Under the pieces are notes generated by a model, which was given only the letters and a program-made list of their open reading frames with translations, did no database searches and was not told the origin of the DNA. 64,000 nucleotides of DNA from contig JAJKFL010000011.1 in the NCBI GenBank assembly GCA_021186555.1, forward strand, positions 6,906,001 to 6,970,000, written 5' to 3'. The DNA comes from Reticulitermes speratus (Eukaryota > Arthropoda > Insecta > Blattodea > Rhinotermitidae). The stretch's first letter is position 1, and each line of letters begins with the position of its first letter. This document shows positions 39,764-50,298 of the stretch, in pieces. Made by a program: the position numbers and the translations under genes.

Positions 39764-40475
39764 TTCAACATAATCTTCAGCTGCTCTCATGCAATGTAAA
39801 AAAACATTCACACACAAATTAATAGAATTGAAGCTGCAAACTAAAATGAGATGAACTGAAACACAATATACCACAATAGAACTGGATGTCTGCTGTCTGC
39901 TATAAAATAATAAACTCAAGTAACGTTTTTAACCCATCAGATTGTAGTACAGCCTACTCAAGTGAACACAGCTGAGACACACATCCATTGCATTCAACAT
40001 ATATATACTAGACCAAGCAGTAACAGAAGTATGAAACAAAACATATGCAAATAAAATTAGATCTAATACAAATAAGCAACACGAAAAATTATGTAAACTA
40101 GTCTATCAAACACTGTCCTGAAAAAAAAATTAAGTGAGTTACTACAGACATTTAGAAGAAAGCCATGAACACAAAGTATAATATTGCCACAGTCAAATTT
40201 ACTATTGTTTAAGTAATCTTATGGCAAAAAGAAGTAACAAAACCATACATAAAGAATAATTACATGTGTGCATTTGATATTTCCCTATCACATTCTAGTC
40301 AATCTACACAAACCAAAAGAATCCCTCTTCTTCCTGTGATTTCAACCACCATCCTGTCTATAAGCTACCCTAGTCCGCTGGTGATGCTGAAAAAGCATCC
40401 ATCCTCCTTTGTGCTGGCACTATCCCAAGACCTTGATGATGTGGCACGTTCAGACAACTACAAGACGTCACTCAC

Positions 40476-40658
40476 CTCAAGCCTGTCAGAGCGAGCCATC
40501 TTCTGCTGCGCGACAACTGTTTGAGGCACCACACTGAGAGGTGAGCCCACAGACGTTGGGTCAGGCCCTAAGATGGCAGGCATCACAGGTCCTGGTGTGA
40601 AGTAGGGGCTGAAAGTGCTACCCACCTGAGGCATCCCAGTCAGGTACGGGTTCGTTGC
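40476..40658 (-). CDS. mbl: muscleblind exon: linker between the zinc-finger pairs
   Basis: 183 nt, 61 residues, phase 0 at both ends. It starts Ala-Thr-Asn-Pro-Tyr-Leu-Thr-Gly and ends Ala-Arg-Ser-Asp-Arg-Leu-Glu, the residues just before finger 3 in the family. The middle is rich in Pro, Ser, Thr, Gln and Val (for example PGPVMPAILGPDP and VVPQTVVAQQK), with no zinc ligands: this is the flexible linker that separates the two tandem zinc-finger modules in muscleblind proteins. The acceptor is TCGGCAG after a CT-rich run and the donor is GTGAGT, a near-perfect match to consensus. The next exon is only 1.9 kb downstream and begins Val-Cys-Arg-Glu, continuing the reading frame. An exon of this type is not in every muscleblind isoform, so it may be alternatively spliced; nothing in the sequence decides that. 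Confidence 0.95.
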
Positions 40659-41746
40659 CTGCCGAGTACACAGAGAGGGGGCAGAAACAAAGAGAATAAC
40701 AATGTCGTTAGTTATTAGTTACTGTACAACAATACAAAAACAAGCACAATGGCGTTACTTGCATGTACATGTATTCAATGTAAGCCGGGAATTACATACT
40801 GAAAATGGAACTTTGCCAGTTACATTTGGCAAAATTCCACTTTCTGCTTCTAAAGATAAGTGTAACATGAGAAACATGCTTCTAAATTTTCATATACTAG
40901 AAGTACCTGCACCAAATTTATTTACTCTGGTTTGCATAAATGACGAAACAAAATAAATGATTCTGTTACATTCACCAGAAATCTTACAGTTACTTATGTA
41001 CTATGTGTTGAGAAACATGTTTCAAGGCTAACTTATCCATCATCCTAAATGTCAACAGTTCTAATACATGGTCAGTTGTACATGTGTTTCTAACATATAC
41101 CTTGGTACCAATTTTTAGTGTCTATCTAAAAGGCAAAACCGACAGGTGAATAAAGCAAGCCTGCAGGAAAGAGTTACAATAAAGAATTAGTAGAGAAACA
41201 TACAAGTAGCATGTGGGTGTAAAAGGAGACAGAAAAACAGAGTACAATAGCTCAAAACAAAATGTATGGAGCGCAAATAACACAAGATCAATTTCAATAC
41301 AACCATGTACAAATGAAATAAACAATGTGTTAAATTAAATGTATACGGGATACAGACAACAGATACTGGATAACGTGTCGTACAACTAAGACAGTTCGCA
41401 GAGAGCATAACACACCGTAACTGTACTAGACATGTAAATGGCCCATAATGGTATAAACTGAACCACAAACAGCAAATACTGACAAGGTAATTTGACATTG
41501 CAACAACTATAACATTAAAGGTGCAATCATAATTATCAGTGCTACAGTAAATACACGAGTGAGTAAAATTTTTAAAGGTTTTAATTAGTGTTGCCATTAA
41601 TGCAACACTGGGCAAAATTTTAACCTCACTTTGCAGCAACTGTAAACAGTCACTAAAACAGAAAAACGTTCTGTAGTTATCTTAAATGTTACACAGTACC
41701 ATGTAACTGTCAGACACTGTAAAATCAGCCATGTATATCTGAACAT

Positions 41747-41786
41747 CTGACGATGATGATGCAGAGTTGGCATCAAAACGCGTTTG
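41747..41786 (+). ncRNA. decayed hammerhead-type motif
   Basis: Core CTGACGA intact, hairpin GATGC/GCATC, then AAAA in place of GAAA and palindrome ACGCGT; helix I is not evident. Other weak candidates of the same layout are at 7795-7827 (+), 42181-42215 (+), 32661-32696 (-) and within both arms of 49445-49629. Confidence 0.4.
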
Positions 41787-42604
41787 TCAATAAACAGGAA
41801 ATAAAGAAGAGTAAATGTTGTTCATAAACACAATACAGAATCCTACTAACAACATGGTAAAAAACAAATCAGTTCCCAATGACTGAATCATCTTTTATAA
41901 CTTACAACTGTGGTACAGTCTGCAAAGGGCTTCACAACAAAAACTTAACAGCACAAAAATATATATTTGACTCATCCGACAAGAACAAAAGAGCTCTGCA
42001 CTTCTACACTCTTCAGTGCAAGCAAAGGGACTTACCGAGTACATTTTATTCACAAACATTACAAACTTATTTCAAAACTATTCAATCTCAAGTCAATGTG
42101 AAACAGTTGATGTTCCACGTAATAATGGCACGCTGAGCTATAAACAGATAACACAGAATCTACTGTGCACACATGACTGTCCTGAAGATGGTCGAGCTTG
42201 ACGGGTGAAATATTCCAATAAAATTTACATTTGCAGCCTTCATGGCGCAAGTGTTTTTTAACATCCACTATCAACCACAGGGCAAAATATGTATTCGGTT
42301 AATAAGTATTTGCTCCACCTTGTGAAACTTCTATATTTTGAAGGCAGCCAGTTTCAATGGCCTCGTTACAAGGTTCACGTGTGTAACATGTTAGTAAGTA
42401 ACAAATATATCTACCATTCTTCCTTCATTGTGCAATCTACTTTCCCCATAGGATATTTGGTTTTTATTGTTCCCGATCATAAATCATCAACTACTTGGTG
42501 TTAAAAATTTTCTACACACTATTTACGGTATGTGCAAATTGTAGTTGCAAATCTTGTCTGTCACACTCACTGAAATACTTTCACTACTACAGTAAAAAAA
42601 GGTT

Positions 42605-42872
42605 GTCCACGTACATGCCATTAAGGCATAAGAGGGAGTGAAGGTATTGCTCCACCCATTCTTAACCTCGACATTATATGGGGGTAAATCGTCTTCACGC
42701 ACCGGCTGCTTTATCTGCATGGAACGAGCCCCTTGTAATCACGTCACAGGAGGCTGGGTGGGCCCTAGTGCCTATCAGGGCGCTTTGAAGAAGAGAAAAC
42801 CCTATTCCTGCTGGGCGTCCAACCACGACTTCACAGTTGTCCAGCCCGTAGCCGCTATTCTGACTTTCACTA
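42605..42872 (-). mobile_element. tRNA-derived SINE, family B, diverged
   Basis: The minus strand keeps AGAATAGCGGCTACGGGCTG, GGGCCCACCCAGCCTCCTGT, a GATAAAGCAGCCGG block and an end with AATGTCGAGGTTAAG, in the same order as family B. No functional B box. Confidence 0.65.
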
Positions 42873-44230
42873 GTTATTACATAATTCATTTGCGTAACTT
42901 CCATCATTATGTAAATTCCTTAATTCTGTTTTTTGCAGAATGTATTTATACCACTGCTTCCTTTCATTATAAGCTTTAAGAGACGAACTTCCCACCACAC
43001 GTACAACTTGCAACATACATATTATAATCTGAGTAGCTAATCAGGACATAACTAATAATTATAAATATTGAAGCAAATCATTTTTGTCCCAGTAATAAAG
43101 CTACTTTTTGGAAGTGAATAAATGTCTTCCTGTCCAAATATCACTATTTATGAATCACATATTTTTATAGAATCAGAAGGGAAAGGTCATACCTGTTCCA
43201 TCCACCGCGAACTGAATACTACAGAGAACAAATAATGTCTGTATGTTCAGAACGGCCCACAGTTAGTTAGTTTAGTTATTACTTACTGAATGTGTATAAA
43301 AACTATTCCAAATGAGGTCCTCCGTGTCAAATGCACAGGGCACAAAGCTGCGACATCATTTTATAAATTGACAACGTGTTTTAGTGTACATTTCACTAAC
43401 CACTTAATTCACTTTTCGGCCACTCTGTATATACAACTGGATGACGTTAATATAAGACAGAAAGTTATATGTATATTCTCATGTTGGCGGAAATTAAAAC
43501 AATTACTAGCAACACCGGACTGAACCCACCAGCACATTTCCATTCTCATTAATTCTGAACCTAAAACCCAGCATATTCTGCAAGTACTGCTTTCCCACAA
43601 CTCTGAAACCCCTTACCACAAACATTTTTATCTCCACACATCAAGTTTGAATATAATGAAAGGGCAAATTGAACTATTCAATAACAGGTCGGTTAGTACT
43701 TTGGAAATCGAAGTTATGGAGCCTTACACACTAGGAAATCGTTACAGAAGCAAAGTAAAATACAAGACTGTTAACAGTTTCTGGCTAATTTCCACCAGTT
43801 CTTAACGACAGGAATTACAGTTCGTGTAAGAGCGGACAGGTTATAATAGTTACAGTCACAAACACGTAGCCGCGGACTTCAACATGCATGCTACGCTGTC
43901 ATTCCAACCTCTCCAACACCCACCGGCAAATCCACATCCATAATCACATAAGTGGGTGTCAAAGAATTAAAAGTTACAGACACAGTGATATAGATAAGGT
44001 GTTACGGACGTACCTGCGACGAAAACATTATGACAGATTACACACACCTTGCTACCATAACCAAGTTTTTCGAATTCATAAATTTCTGGATACATATGTA
44101 ATTCATTCGTTTCGTTTATTTATCATGAAGTTCTGTTTGAGCATAATGTTCAAATTTCTTCTTACACTTCAAATTCATATTATTAGCAAGACGAAATTAA
44201 TCAATTAAGGAGCAGTAAGTATTAAACATT

Positions 44231-44690
44231 ATGTGTGTGTGTCTGCATTCTTGCCTCAGTTATCCGGCATGCAAATCGAATCTTTTCTGAGCCGAATTAT
44301 ATTGTCATCTGTGGCCTGTCTGGCTTGACTATACTTTTCCACATTACTTCATAAACGGCACGATTTTCGGGAAAAAATGAATTGAACATAAAATGTGTGT
44401 TTTGATTTGCTCTACATCTTTTGCCTGAAACATTTCTCATTCTGAGACGACTTAAACAAGATATTAACATAAATGTACATATGTCTTCATCTAAAGTACC
44501 CGTTATTCTTGTCAGATTTTACACAAACTTGGATTTCCTCAACGGGTTTTCGAAAAATCCTCAAATATCAAATTTCATGGAAATCCGTCCAGTGGGAGCA
44601 GAGGTATTCCATGCGGACAGACAGCCGGGCGGGTGGACAGACATGACAAAGTTAATAGTCACTTTTCGCAACTTTGCACACGGGTCTAAA
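44231..44690 (+). mobile_element. non-coding interspersed element, family R (longest copy)
   Basis: About 460 bp beginning after a short TG run. Ordered landmarks: CCTCAGTTATCCGGCATGC, AAACGGCACGATTTTCGGG, CCTGAAACATTTCTCATTCT, AAAGTACCCGTTATTCTTGT, ATATCAAATTTCATGGAAAT followed by a CCGTCCAGTGGGAGC block, GCGGACAGACAG, and the end AATAGTCACTTTTCGCAACT. The same order is found reversed at 51495-51890. Partial copies lie at 7010, 7212 and 53230. No terminal repeats and no coding capacity are visible; the superfamily is unresolved. Confidence 0.75.
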
Positions 44691-45137
44691 AACCTGCATA
44701 CAATATCTGATTCTATTTAACTGCCCTCTCTGCTACTTCTGGGGTTTTCCTACTGACTGGACTGTAACAACTGACCAAACTGCATCTCTGCAGACCCCAA
44801 CGACTTCACAATGACAGTATGTTATTGCACATGAAAGAAAACAGGTGATAAAACACTACGCCTGTTTCTTCACCAACATATTACTCTCTATAGGAAGAAC
44901 TTCGCAATCATTGTTGTATTTTCTTGTATGCATGAACTGCCTAAAATATCTAGTCTACTTCATATCTCTTATATACCACGTGAAGTGTTGCACAGTATAG
45001 TGGCTAAGTTTGAAATTCATGGAGTGCCACATATTTGTTGACTGGAAATGCTTTACGTAGAGGGCTTCCTATATTCCTTTACTGGAAATAGGTAAGATAT
45101 CCTACACCTGTGACATAAAGACACAAATTTTCACGAT

Positions 45138-45355
45138 GTGGCCAACATAATGAGAACCTATTTTCTTTAAGTGGCAAACATAATGGGAACCTATATTCTT
45201 TAAGTGGCAAACATAATGGGAACTATTCTCTTTAAGTGGTAAACATAATGGAAAATATTCTCTTTAAGTGGCAAACATAAAGGGAACCTATATTCTTTAG
45301 GTGGCAAACATAATGGGAACTATTCTCTTTAAGTGGTAAACACAATGGGAACCGA
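45138..45355. repeat. 32/33-bp tandem repeat, 7 copies, with higher-order pattern
   Basis: Unit GTGGCAAACATAATGGGAAC plus CTATATTCTTTAA or TATTCTCTTTAA. Lengths run 33, 33, 32, 32, 33, 32 and a truncated end. The subtypes order as A-A-B-C-A-B-C, so the last six behave as two copies of a 97-bp trimer. Confidence 0.9.
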
Positions 45356-45459
45356 TTTATCCACTTTTTAATGCATATGTTGTTAGTGACATTTATAGTT
45401 AAAAATATTACTTCTCCTTCACAGCCACCGTCAATATTGTGGCAGAAGAAATATGGAGG

Positions 45460-45533
<74 letters not shown>

Positions 45534-45592
45534 AGAAAGAAGAAGAAGAAGAAGAAAAGAGAGAGAGAGAGAAAGAAGAAGAAGAAAAAGCT
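45460..45592. repeat. 72-base A run continuing into (GAA)n/(GA)n
   Basis: Pure A from 45460 to 45531, then purine-only GAA and GA repeats up to about 45588. It lies directly 3' of the 45.1 kb tandem repeat. The chance Lys/Phe-rich frames here are not genes. Confidence 0.95.
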
Positions 45593-45774
45593 CAACAGTA
45601 ATAAATATAAAGTAAATAAAAAACACACCCACACAAATGAAGCAAACTTTCACATTAATGTTACAAATACGACCTTGTTACAAACAGCAACATCAAATAA
45701 ATCACAACACACCACCCCATTCCAATAATTGAATTCAATTCTGAATAATGAAACAGTATGGTAACCACCCATCT

Positions 45775-46130
45775 ACTACCTACCTACCTACCTACCTAGT
45801 TAGGTAGATAACTCAGTGGAGTAGAGCCCCTATTGAGGATCTCAGTTTCTCAGGTAGCTGAGAAATTCCCAGCACTTCAGGGAATCCAAAGGTTTATTAC
45901 CGTGTTCACAACAGCCCGTTATTTGTCCCCATCCTACGCCAGATCAATCCAGTCCACGCCCTCCCACCCTATTTCTTTAAGATCTATTTTAATATTATCA
46001 TCCCATCTATAGTTAAGTGTTCAAAATGTATATTTCCTTCAGATTCCCCACCAAAACTCCGTATGCATTTCTCTTCTCCCTCATGCCACACATCCCGCCC
46101 ATCTCATTCTCCTTGATCTGATCAGTCGAA
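45775..46130 (-). mobile_element. LINE 3'-end fragment, family 2, with (TAGG)n tail
   Basis: Minus-strand reading in several frames gives Arg-Trp-Asp-Asp-Asn-Ile-Lys-Ile-Asp-Leu-Lys-Glu-Ile, Gly-Val-Asp-Trp-Ile-Asp-Leu-Ala and Val-Val-Asn-Thr-Val-Ile-Asn-Leu, with stops between them. This is the C-terminus of the same LINE family as 26678-26960 but a longer copy. Its 3' tail at 45778-45815 is TAGG/CTAC-type rather than GTTA. Confidence 0.7.
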
Positions 46131-47179
46131 TGTTTGGTCAGTACAAATCATGAAGCTTTTCCTCATTCACTAACTGGAAAATATTAAAATTAAAATTATG
46201 TAGGCAAGTGGCACAACATTTCTTATATGGCACCTTCCTCTTTGCTCTACTACTTACGGTCAGGCCACATACCGAACACACATGACACAGTTTCAAGTCC
46301 TGTGGCCCGTTAATTCCATGGAGCAGACGGATCCTTGAGTACGTGTAATTATTTGTTTAGTTAAGAAATTCCGTACTAATATTAGAAAACCTCACGGTGT
46401 ACAGTCTACCACTCACCATATCACGCAGCGGTTCAATCTTCGTGTTATAATTTTCTCATCTATGCCTATACTTCTAATGTGACATCTTTATTTGTCATTT
46501 TCCACCCAAACATTTGTATGTGTCCGTTTTGTCTTCTGTACAGCTACATGTTATGCCTATTCTCACCTTTCTCTATTTAACTTCAGTGCTGTTATGTAAT
46601 TCTCTGTATTCTTCCAGTGCCTTATGTCTCAGCACTTCCTTCTCATGCCCTCAATCAATATTACTGCTGACATTGAATGCTATATGGTTAAAGAGCATTT
46701 ATTTCTTCATGCAGTCAACATACTTAGTTTCCCTCCTTCATACGTCACACACAATCTTCAATTTCATCAAGGCTTCAATAGATCCTGTCAATGACCCTTA
46801 AGCTGAGGAACCCTTGTTTGTGAAAGCTGAAGAGAGGGAGAGGAAAGATGAAAGAGTTCAAAGAGAGGAGGCGAAAGCCTTTTGGGTGGCCAAAAGTGCA
46901 ATGTGAATGATCAGTTCTGAAAGCCACACTTTCATGAAACATACAGGGACAACAGTCAGAACTGTGGAAGGACGGGGTAACTAGATTCTGAGTACATTTC
47001 TTAGAACAAAAACTACAGCAACTCATGAGTATTCATGTGTGTCACTTGTAGAAGTAACTTATACTGAAGAATGGGTTTACATTGTATACTGAGGAATGTG
47101 GAAAGCAAACACTGAAACATGCTACCGTAACACAGCATTTGTGTGTTATCGGGGTACACCTGGCACCTTTACAGGTGTA

Positions 47180-47463
47180 AAGTAAAGTTCACCCTAGAAC
47201 AGGCCATAAAGGCCCCGAGGGTGAGTAGAGGTATAGCTCTACTCTTTTATTAACTTCAGCGCTAGATGGGGGTGGGTGGTCAACACCACGCCCAGGCCGC
47301 TTTACCCCCGGGAAAGAGACCTGTTACCCATTGTACAGGAGGCTGGATGAGCAGCCCCAGGGCCGGTCTGGACGGGTCCAGAAAATCTCGCCCCCAACGG
47401 AATTCCAGCCCCGGACCGTCCAGCCTGTAGTGAGTAGATACACCGCCTGAGCTATCCCGGCCC
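47180..47463 (-). mobile_element. tRNA-derived SINE, family B
   Basis: The minus strand begins GGGCCGGGATAGCTCAGGCG, a clear A box (TAGCTCAG) of a tRNA-derived head. The B box is partly lost (GGCTGGAATTCC). The body runs through CCCGGGGGTAAAGCGGCC and CATCTAGCGCTGAAGTTAA to a GTAGAGCTATACCTCTACT end. A chance open frame across it (Gly-Arg-Asp-Ser-Ser...) is a translation product often mis-annotated as protein in arthropod genomes. Confidence 0.85.
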
Positions 47464-47909
47464 AACCTCCAGTGCTGTTACTCTTGTGATTCCTTCTTCC
47501 TTTCCGACACTTTCCTCATCCCACACCCCCCCCCCCCCCAAGAGCCCCCCAACTTGAGGGTCACTATGAGGTTCATCCCAACCCAGATAAAGCTTAAGAC
47601 TGTCACGTATTTTGTAAATTAAAACTTTTTTTTAATTCACTTCAGTTCCTGAACCACATAATTTCGAGAATATAAGACAGGCTTGTCAAACTTGCTACCC
47701 GCATGTCGCATGTAGCCATTTCAGTTCTTTTGGTGGCCCGTGAAGAATTTTCGCCAATCAACTGTGCACACTACCAAAAGTTTACAATTTATAAATTGAA
47801 ACTTTCGACTGGACGAGACAGTAAAACCGCTTTATGAAATCGGGAAGAGTAATTTTCTGTTCACAAATTCGATACTGCCTGTGACACTGCAATTCTCTGG
47901 TTACCCTGC

Positions 47910-48068
47910 CACGTGCATGTGAGGTCTGTGGCATGTCTCTGCACGTGCATGTGAGGCATGACATGTCTTGCACTTGCATGTGAGGCATATGACATTCTTG
48001 CCGTGCATGTGAGGCATATGACATGTCTGCGCGTGCATGAGAGGCCTGTGGCATGTCTCTGCACATGG
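47910..48068. repeat. 29-32-bp tandem repeat, 5 copies, E-box rich
   Basis: Unit CACGTGCATGTGAGGCATAT followed by GACATGTCTTG. The CACGTG and CATATG E-box palindromes and CATGTG occur in several units. Unit lengths are 32, 29, 30, 29 and 32. Confidence 0.85.
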
Positions 48069-48244
48069 ACACAACGCACATACGAACGTACCACGTGCAG
48101 AGAAAGAGCGTTATTTGTAAAGAAAAGAATAAAAAAGAATAAAAAAAGAAGAAAAAAATAAATTATCTGTTTTAATATCATAGTTCATTCCTTGACTAAA
48201 ATTTCCTATTACTCAGTGTGTGCTATTTAACGACGCTGTCAATT

Positions 48245-48440
48245 GCTAAGATTATACAGAGTCGGTGATTATGGAGTATTTATGGAATGATCCTGACAGA
48301 GTGAAACCGAAGTACTCAGACAAAACCCTTTCCCAGTGCTGCTTCGTCCACCACAAATTTCACATGGACTGGTCTGGAACCGAACCCAGACCTCCGCGGT
48401 GAAAGGTCCGCAACTAACCACCTGCTCCATGCCACAACCA
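48245..48440 (-). mobile_element. tRNA-derived SINE, family C
   Basis: The minus strand begins GGCATGGAGCAGGTGGTTAG and has a B box GGTTCGGTTCC (about 48380-48390). It then continues in a distinct body: GGTGGACGAAGCAGC, GTTTTGTCTGAGTACTTCGG, ACTCTGTCAGGATCATTCC. This body is unrelated to families A and B. Confidence 0.75.
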
Positions 48441-48699
48441 CTGTTCTACACCAACAAAGAATTGCTCCATAAGGGTCCGTAAAGAGATACAATTATTTTT
48501 CATTTCCGTTTCCCGCTTATTGTACGAATTCTACTCTCACTCACGACATGTTTAATTTCCTGATTACATTTTCAATGACAGATTGCATTCAGATCACACT
48601 GACTGCCTTCATTCACTTAAAAGGCGCATTCACCACACATGCTCACAAGGTCTCTTGTGAAACACGCATGCAGGAACTGTCAGAAGCTCTTCTTTAAAA

Positions 48700-48730
48700 G
48701 GGGTGGTGGGGGGGGGGGGGGGGGGGGGGG
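48700..48730. repeat. G-tract, 23 uninterrupted bases
   Basis: GGGGTGGTGGG leads into an unbroken G run, giving a long G-quadruplex-capable block on the plus strand. Confidence 0.9.
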
Positions 48731-48947
48731 ACACTAGGAGCAAACTCTAAGAAAAACATAAATGTTCACCGCAGCATAAAATTAGGGCAAGCAAAGGCAA
48801 CTCAAGGGTACTGATGGATGTTCTATGGAGTCCCTTTATATCGGATGATGAACGCTTTTCTGCTGGATACGCAATCTTGGCACACAGTTAAACATTACAG
48901 TTCGTGTTAAAGTGATTTATTTTTCAAACTGTACACCTCCAAAAATT

Positions 48948-48975
48948 ATATATATATATATATTATATTATATTT

Positions 48976-49008
<33 letters not shown>
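48948..49008. repeat. (AT)n and (GA)n compound microsatellite
   Basis: TATATATATATATATTATATT followed by about 30 bp of GA. It ends 40 bp before the hammerhead-type motif at 49048. Confidence 0.9.
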
Positions 49009-49009
<1 letters not shown>

Positions 49010-49047
49010 ATTAAGTAAACAATCAGTTAATACTTCATTTTACTGCA

Positions 49048-49087
49048 CTCCCTACATGTTTAGATCCATTGGATCATCTTCAGGGAG
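49048..49087 (-). ncRNA. hammerhead-type ribozyme candidate
   Basis: On the minus strand: helix I CTCCC/GGGAG (five pairs), core CTGAAGA, T, helix II GATCC/GGATC, then TAAA in place of GAAA, then CATGTA. All helices are intact; the first base of the second core strand is mutated, which should abolish activity. Confidence 0.55.
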
Positions 49088-49444
49088 ACACTGTTACTGA
49101 AGCCAAGTGTTGTTGCCAGGCGTTATATGGCATGCTAACGTCAGTATTATAAAACCTATATGCTGAAATTCAGAATTCATATAAAGTACGCCTACGTATA
49201 TCCTTTTTATATACTGTTGTACATACGCTCTGCCTATCTCCTTTTTTACGGCGTAAGAACATTTTATACTCGTATAAATAACTCGGGACAAGCTACATAC
49301 AACAGTACAGAAAAAAAAAACACATGTAAAATTTTATATGAATTTTACAGTATGGATTTTATCGTACGGGTATGTACCAGACACTGCAGTACCTGGTAAC
49401 ACTTGGATTCAATAAAAGTGTCTCTCTGAAGACAATCCTGATGG

Positions 49445-49629
49445 AATCTGCGCTCTTCTGAGATATTACGCGGCGTCATGTGGTAATTGTTTACCGACGT
49501 TTCGGGACAACGTATCGGTCCCACCTTCACGGGTTCAGAATCCGTGAAGATGGGACCGATACTATGTCCCGAAACGTCGGTAAACAATTACCACACGACG
49601 CCGCGTAATATCCCGGAAGAGCGCAGATC
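49445..49629. mobile_element. perfectly spaced foldback, 88-bp arms
   Basis: The arms 49445-49532 and 49542-49629 pair without indels around a 9-base loop, with only a few mismatches. Landmarks: TCTGCGCTCTTC, ATATTACGCGGCGTC, TGGTAATTGTTTACCGACG, TTTCGGGAC. A mini version with the same outer arm and GTATTACGCGGCGTCG lies at 58323-58382. Each arm includes a hairpin plus GAAACGTC block like the hammerhead-type motifs. Confidence 0.85.
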
Positions 49630-49798
49630 TCATCAACATCGGGCGGAAGCCTGAAATCAAGGTTAATCCTGATGGATCTCAACAAACAGGAATACATTTT
49701 TAAACTTTACGTTATATTGACCGTGCATTCTACAGCAATTGGAAGTTATTTATTTATCATACCAACTGATGCACAATTTTACAATATTATTACTTCAT

Positions 49799-49840
49799 CC
49801 CTATACGTATTTCGGCATTCAGAATGCCATCCTCAGGGGG
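49799..49840 (-). ncRNA. hammerhead-type ribozyme candidate, mirror copy
   Basis: Minus-strand twin of 50256-50298 in the left arm of the same foldback: core CTGAGGA, helix II GGCATTC/GAATGCC, GAAA, TACGTAT, and a three-pair helix I (CCC/GGG). Identical through core and hairpin. Confidence 0.65.
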
Positions 49841-50152
49841 TCACAGTGTTAAAAGCTTAGACTATACATCGATTGTATAAAATGTTACATCCATATGAGT
49901 AAAATGTTGAACATTAAAATATTAGTCTATTGTTTTTGAGTCCTGATTGAGCTCATACACTATATGTGTATTAAAATATCACTAAAATGTTAAAATTGTT
50001 ACACATTTTTGAAGTTCTAACATTTTAACATTTTAGTGATATTTTAATACACATATAGTGTATGAGCTCAATCAGGACTCAAAAACAATACACTAATATT
50101 TTAACGTTCAACATTTTACTCATATGGATGTAACATTTTATACAATCGATAT

Positions 50153-50230
50153 ACAGAGTATACACAAAATAATGGTGCGGTTTCCCTTTATTCACCATTG
50201 AAACCGCACCATTTTTTGTGTATACCCTGT
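50153..50230. mobile_element. nested palindromic MITE
   Basis: 78 bp with inverted ends of about 31 bp: ACAGAGTATACACAAAA at the left and its near complement TTTTGTGTATACCCTGT at the right, plus the inner GGTGCGGTTTC and GAAACCGCACC. It is bounded by TA/ATA on both sides. The left arm of the enclosing foldback lacks it (CGATGTATAGTC when reversed), so the empty site is visible and the insertion happened after the large palindrome formed. Confidence 0.85.
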
Positions 50231-50255
50231 ATAGTCTACGCTTTTAACACTGTGA

Positions 50256-50298
50256 CCCCCTGAGGATGGCATTCTGAATGCCGAAATACGTATAGGGG
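50256..50298 (+). ncRNA. hammerhead-type ribozyme candidate (best copy)
   Basis: Reads helix I CCCC (50256-50259), core CTGAGGA (50260-50266, consensus CUGANGA), T, helix II GGCATTC/GAATGCC (50268-50274 and 50276-50282), core GAAA (50283-50286), short palindrome TACGTA, then helix I GGGG (50295-50298). The order and core match a type I hammerhead with a minimal helix III, as described for small variants in Penelope-like elements that cut as dimers. The extra U after CUGANGA departs from the classic core and occurs in most copies here. Predicted cleavage is just before GGGG. Activity is not shown. Confidence 0.65.

Larger units (their letters stand above)
38586..40475 (-). other. mbl intron, 1.9 kb
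   Basis: Short intron with a (TTA)n run at 38890 and a 24-bp duplication at 39708; otherwise AT-rich. Confidence 0.75.

Noticed and set aside
41187..41639. 150-residue minus-strand frame rich in Cys, Phe, Leu and Tyr, resembling a membrane protein
   Set aside because: Composition expected from the complement of AC-rich intron sequence; no start context, no recognised family, no splice-compatible neighbours.
45371..45728. Long Lys-rich and Phe-rich open frames on both strands
   Set aside because: They are translations of a 72-base A run and adjoining GAA/GA repeats, not genes.
47280..47465. 61-residue frame beginning Met-Gly-Arg-Asp-Ser-Ser
   Set aside because: It is a chance frame across a tRNA-derived SINE; this translation recurs in arthropod gene predictions because the SINE is dispersed.
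47782..48181. Minus-strand frames with repeated Cys-Arg-Asp-Met-Pro and Ser-His-Ala motifs, resembling a zinc-binding repeat protein
   Set aside because: The periodicity is that of the 29-32-bp DNA tandem repeat, and the motif changes frame between units.
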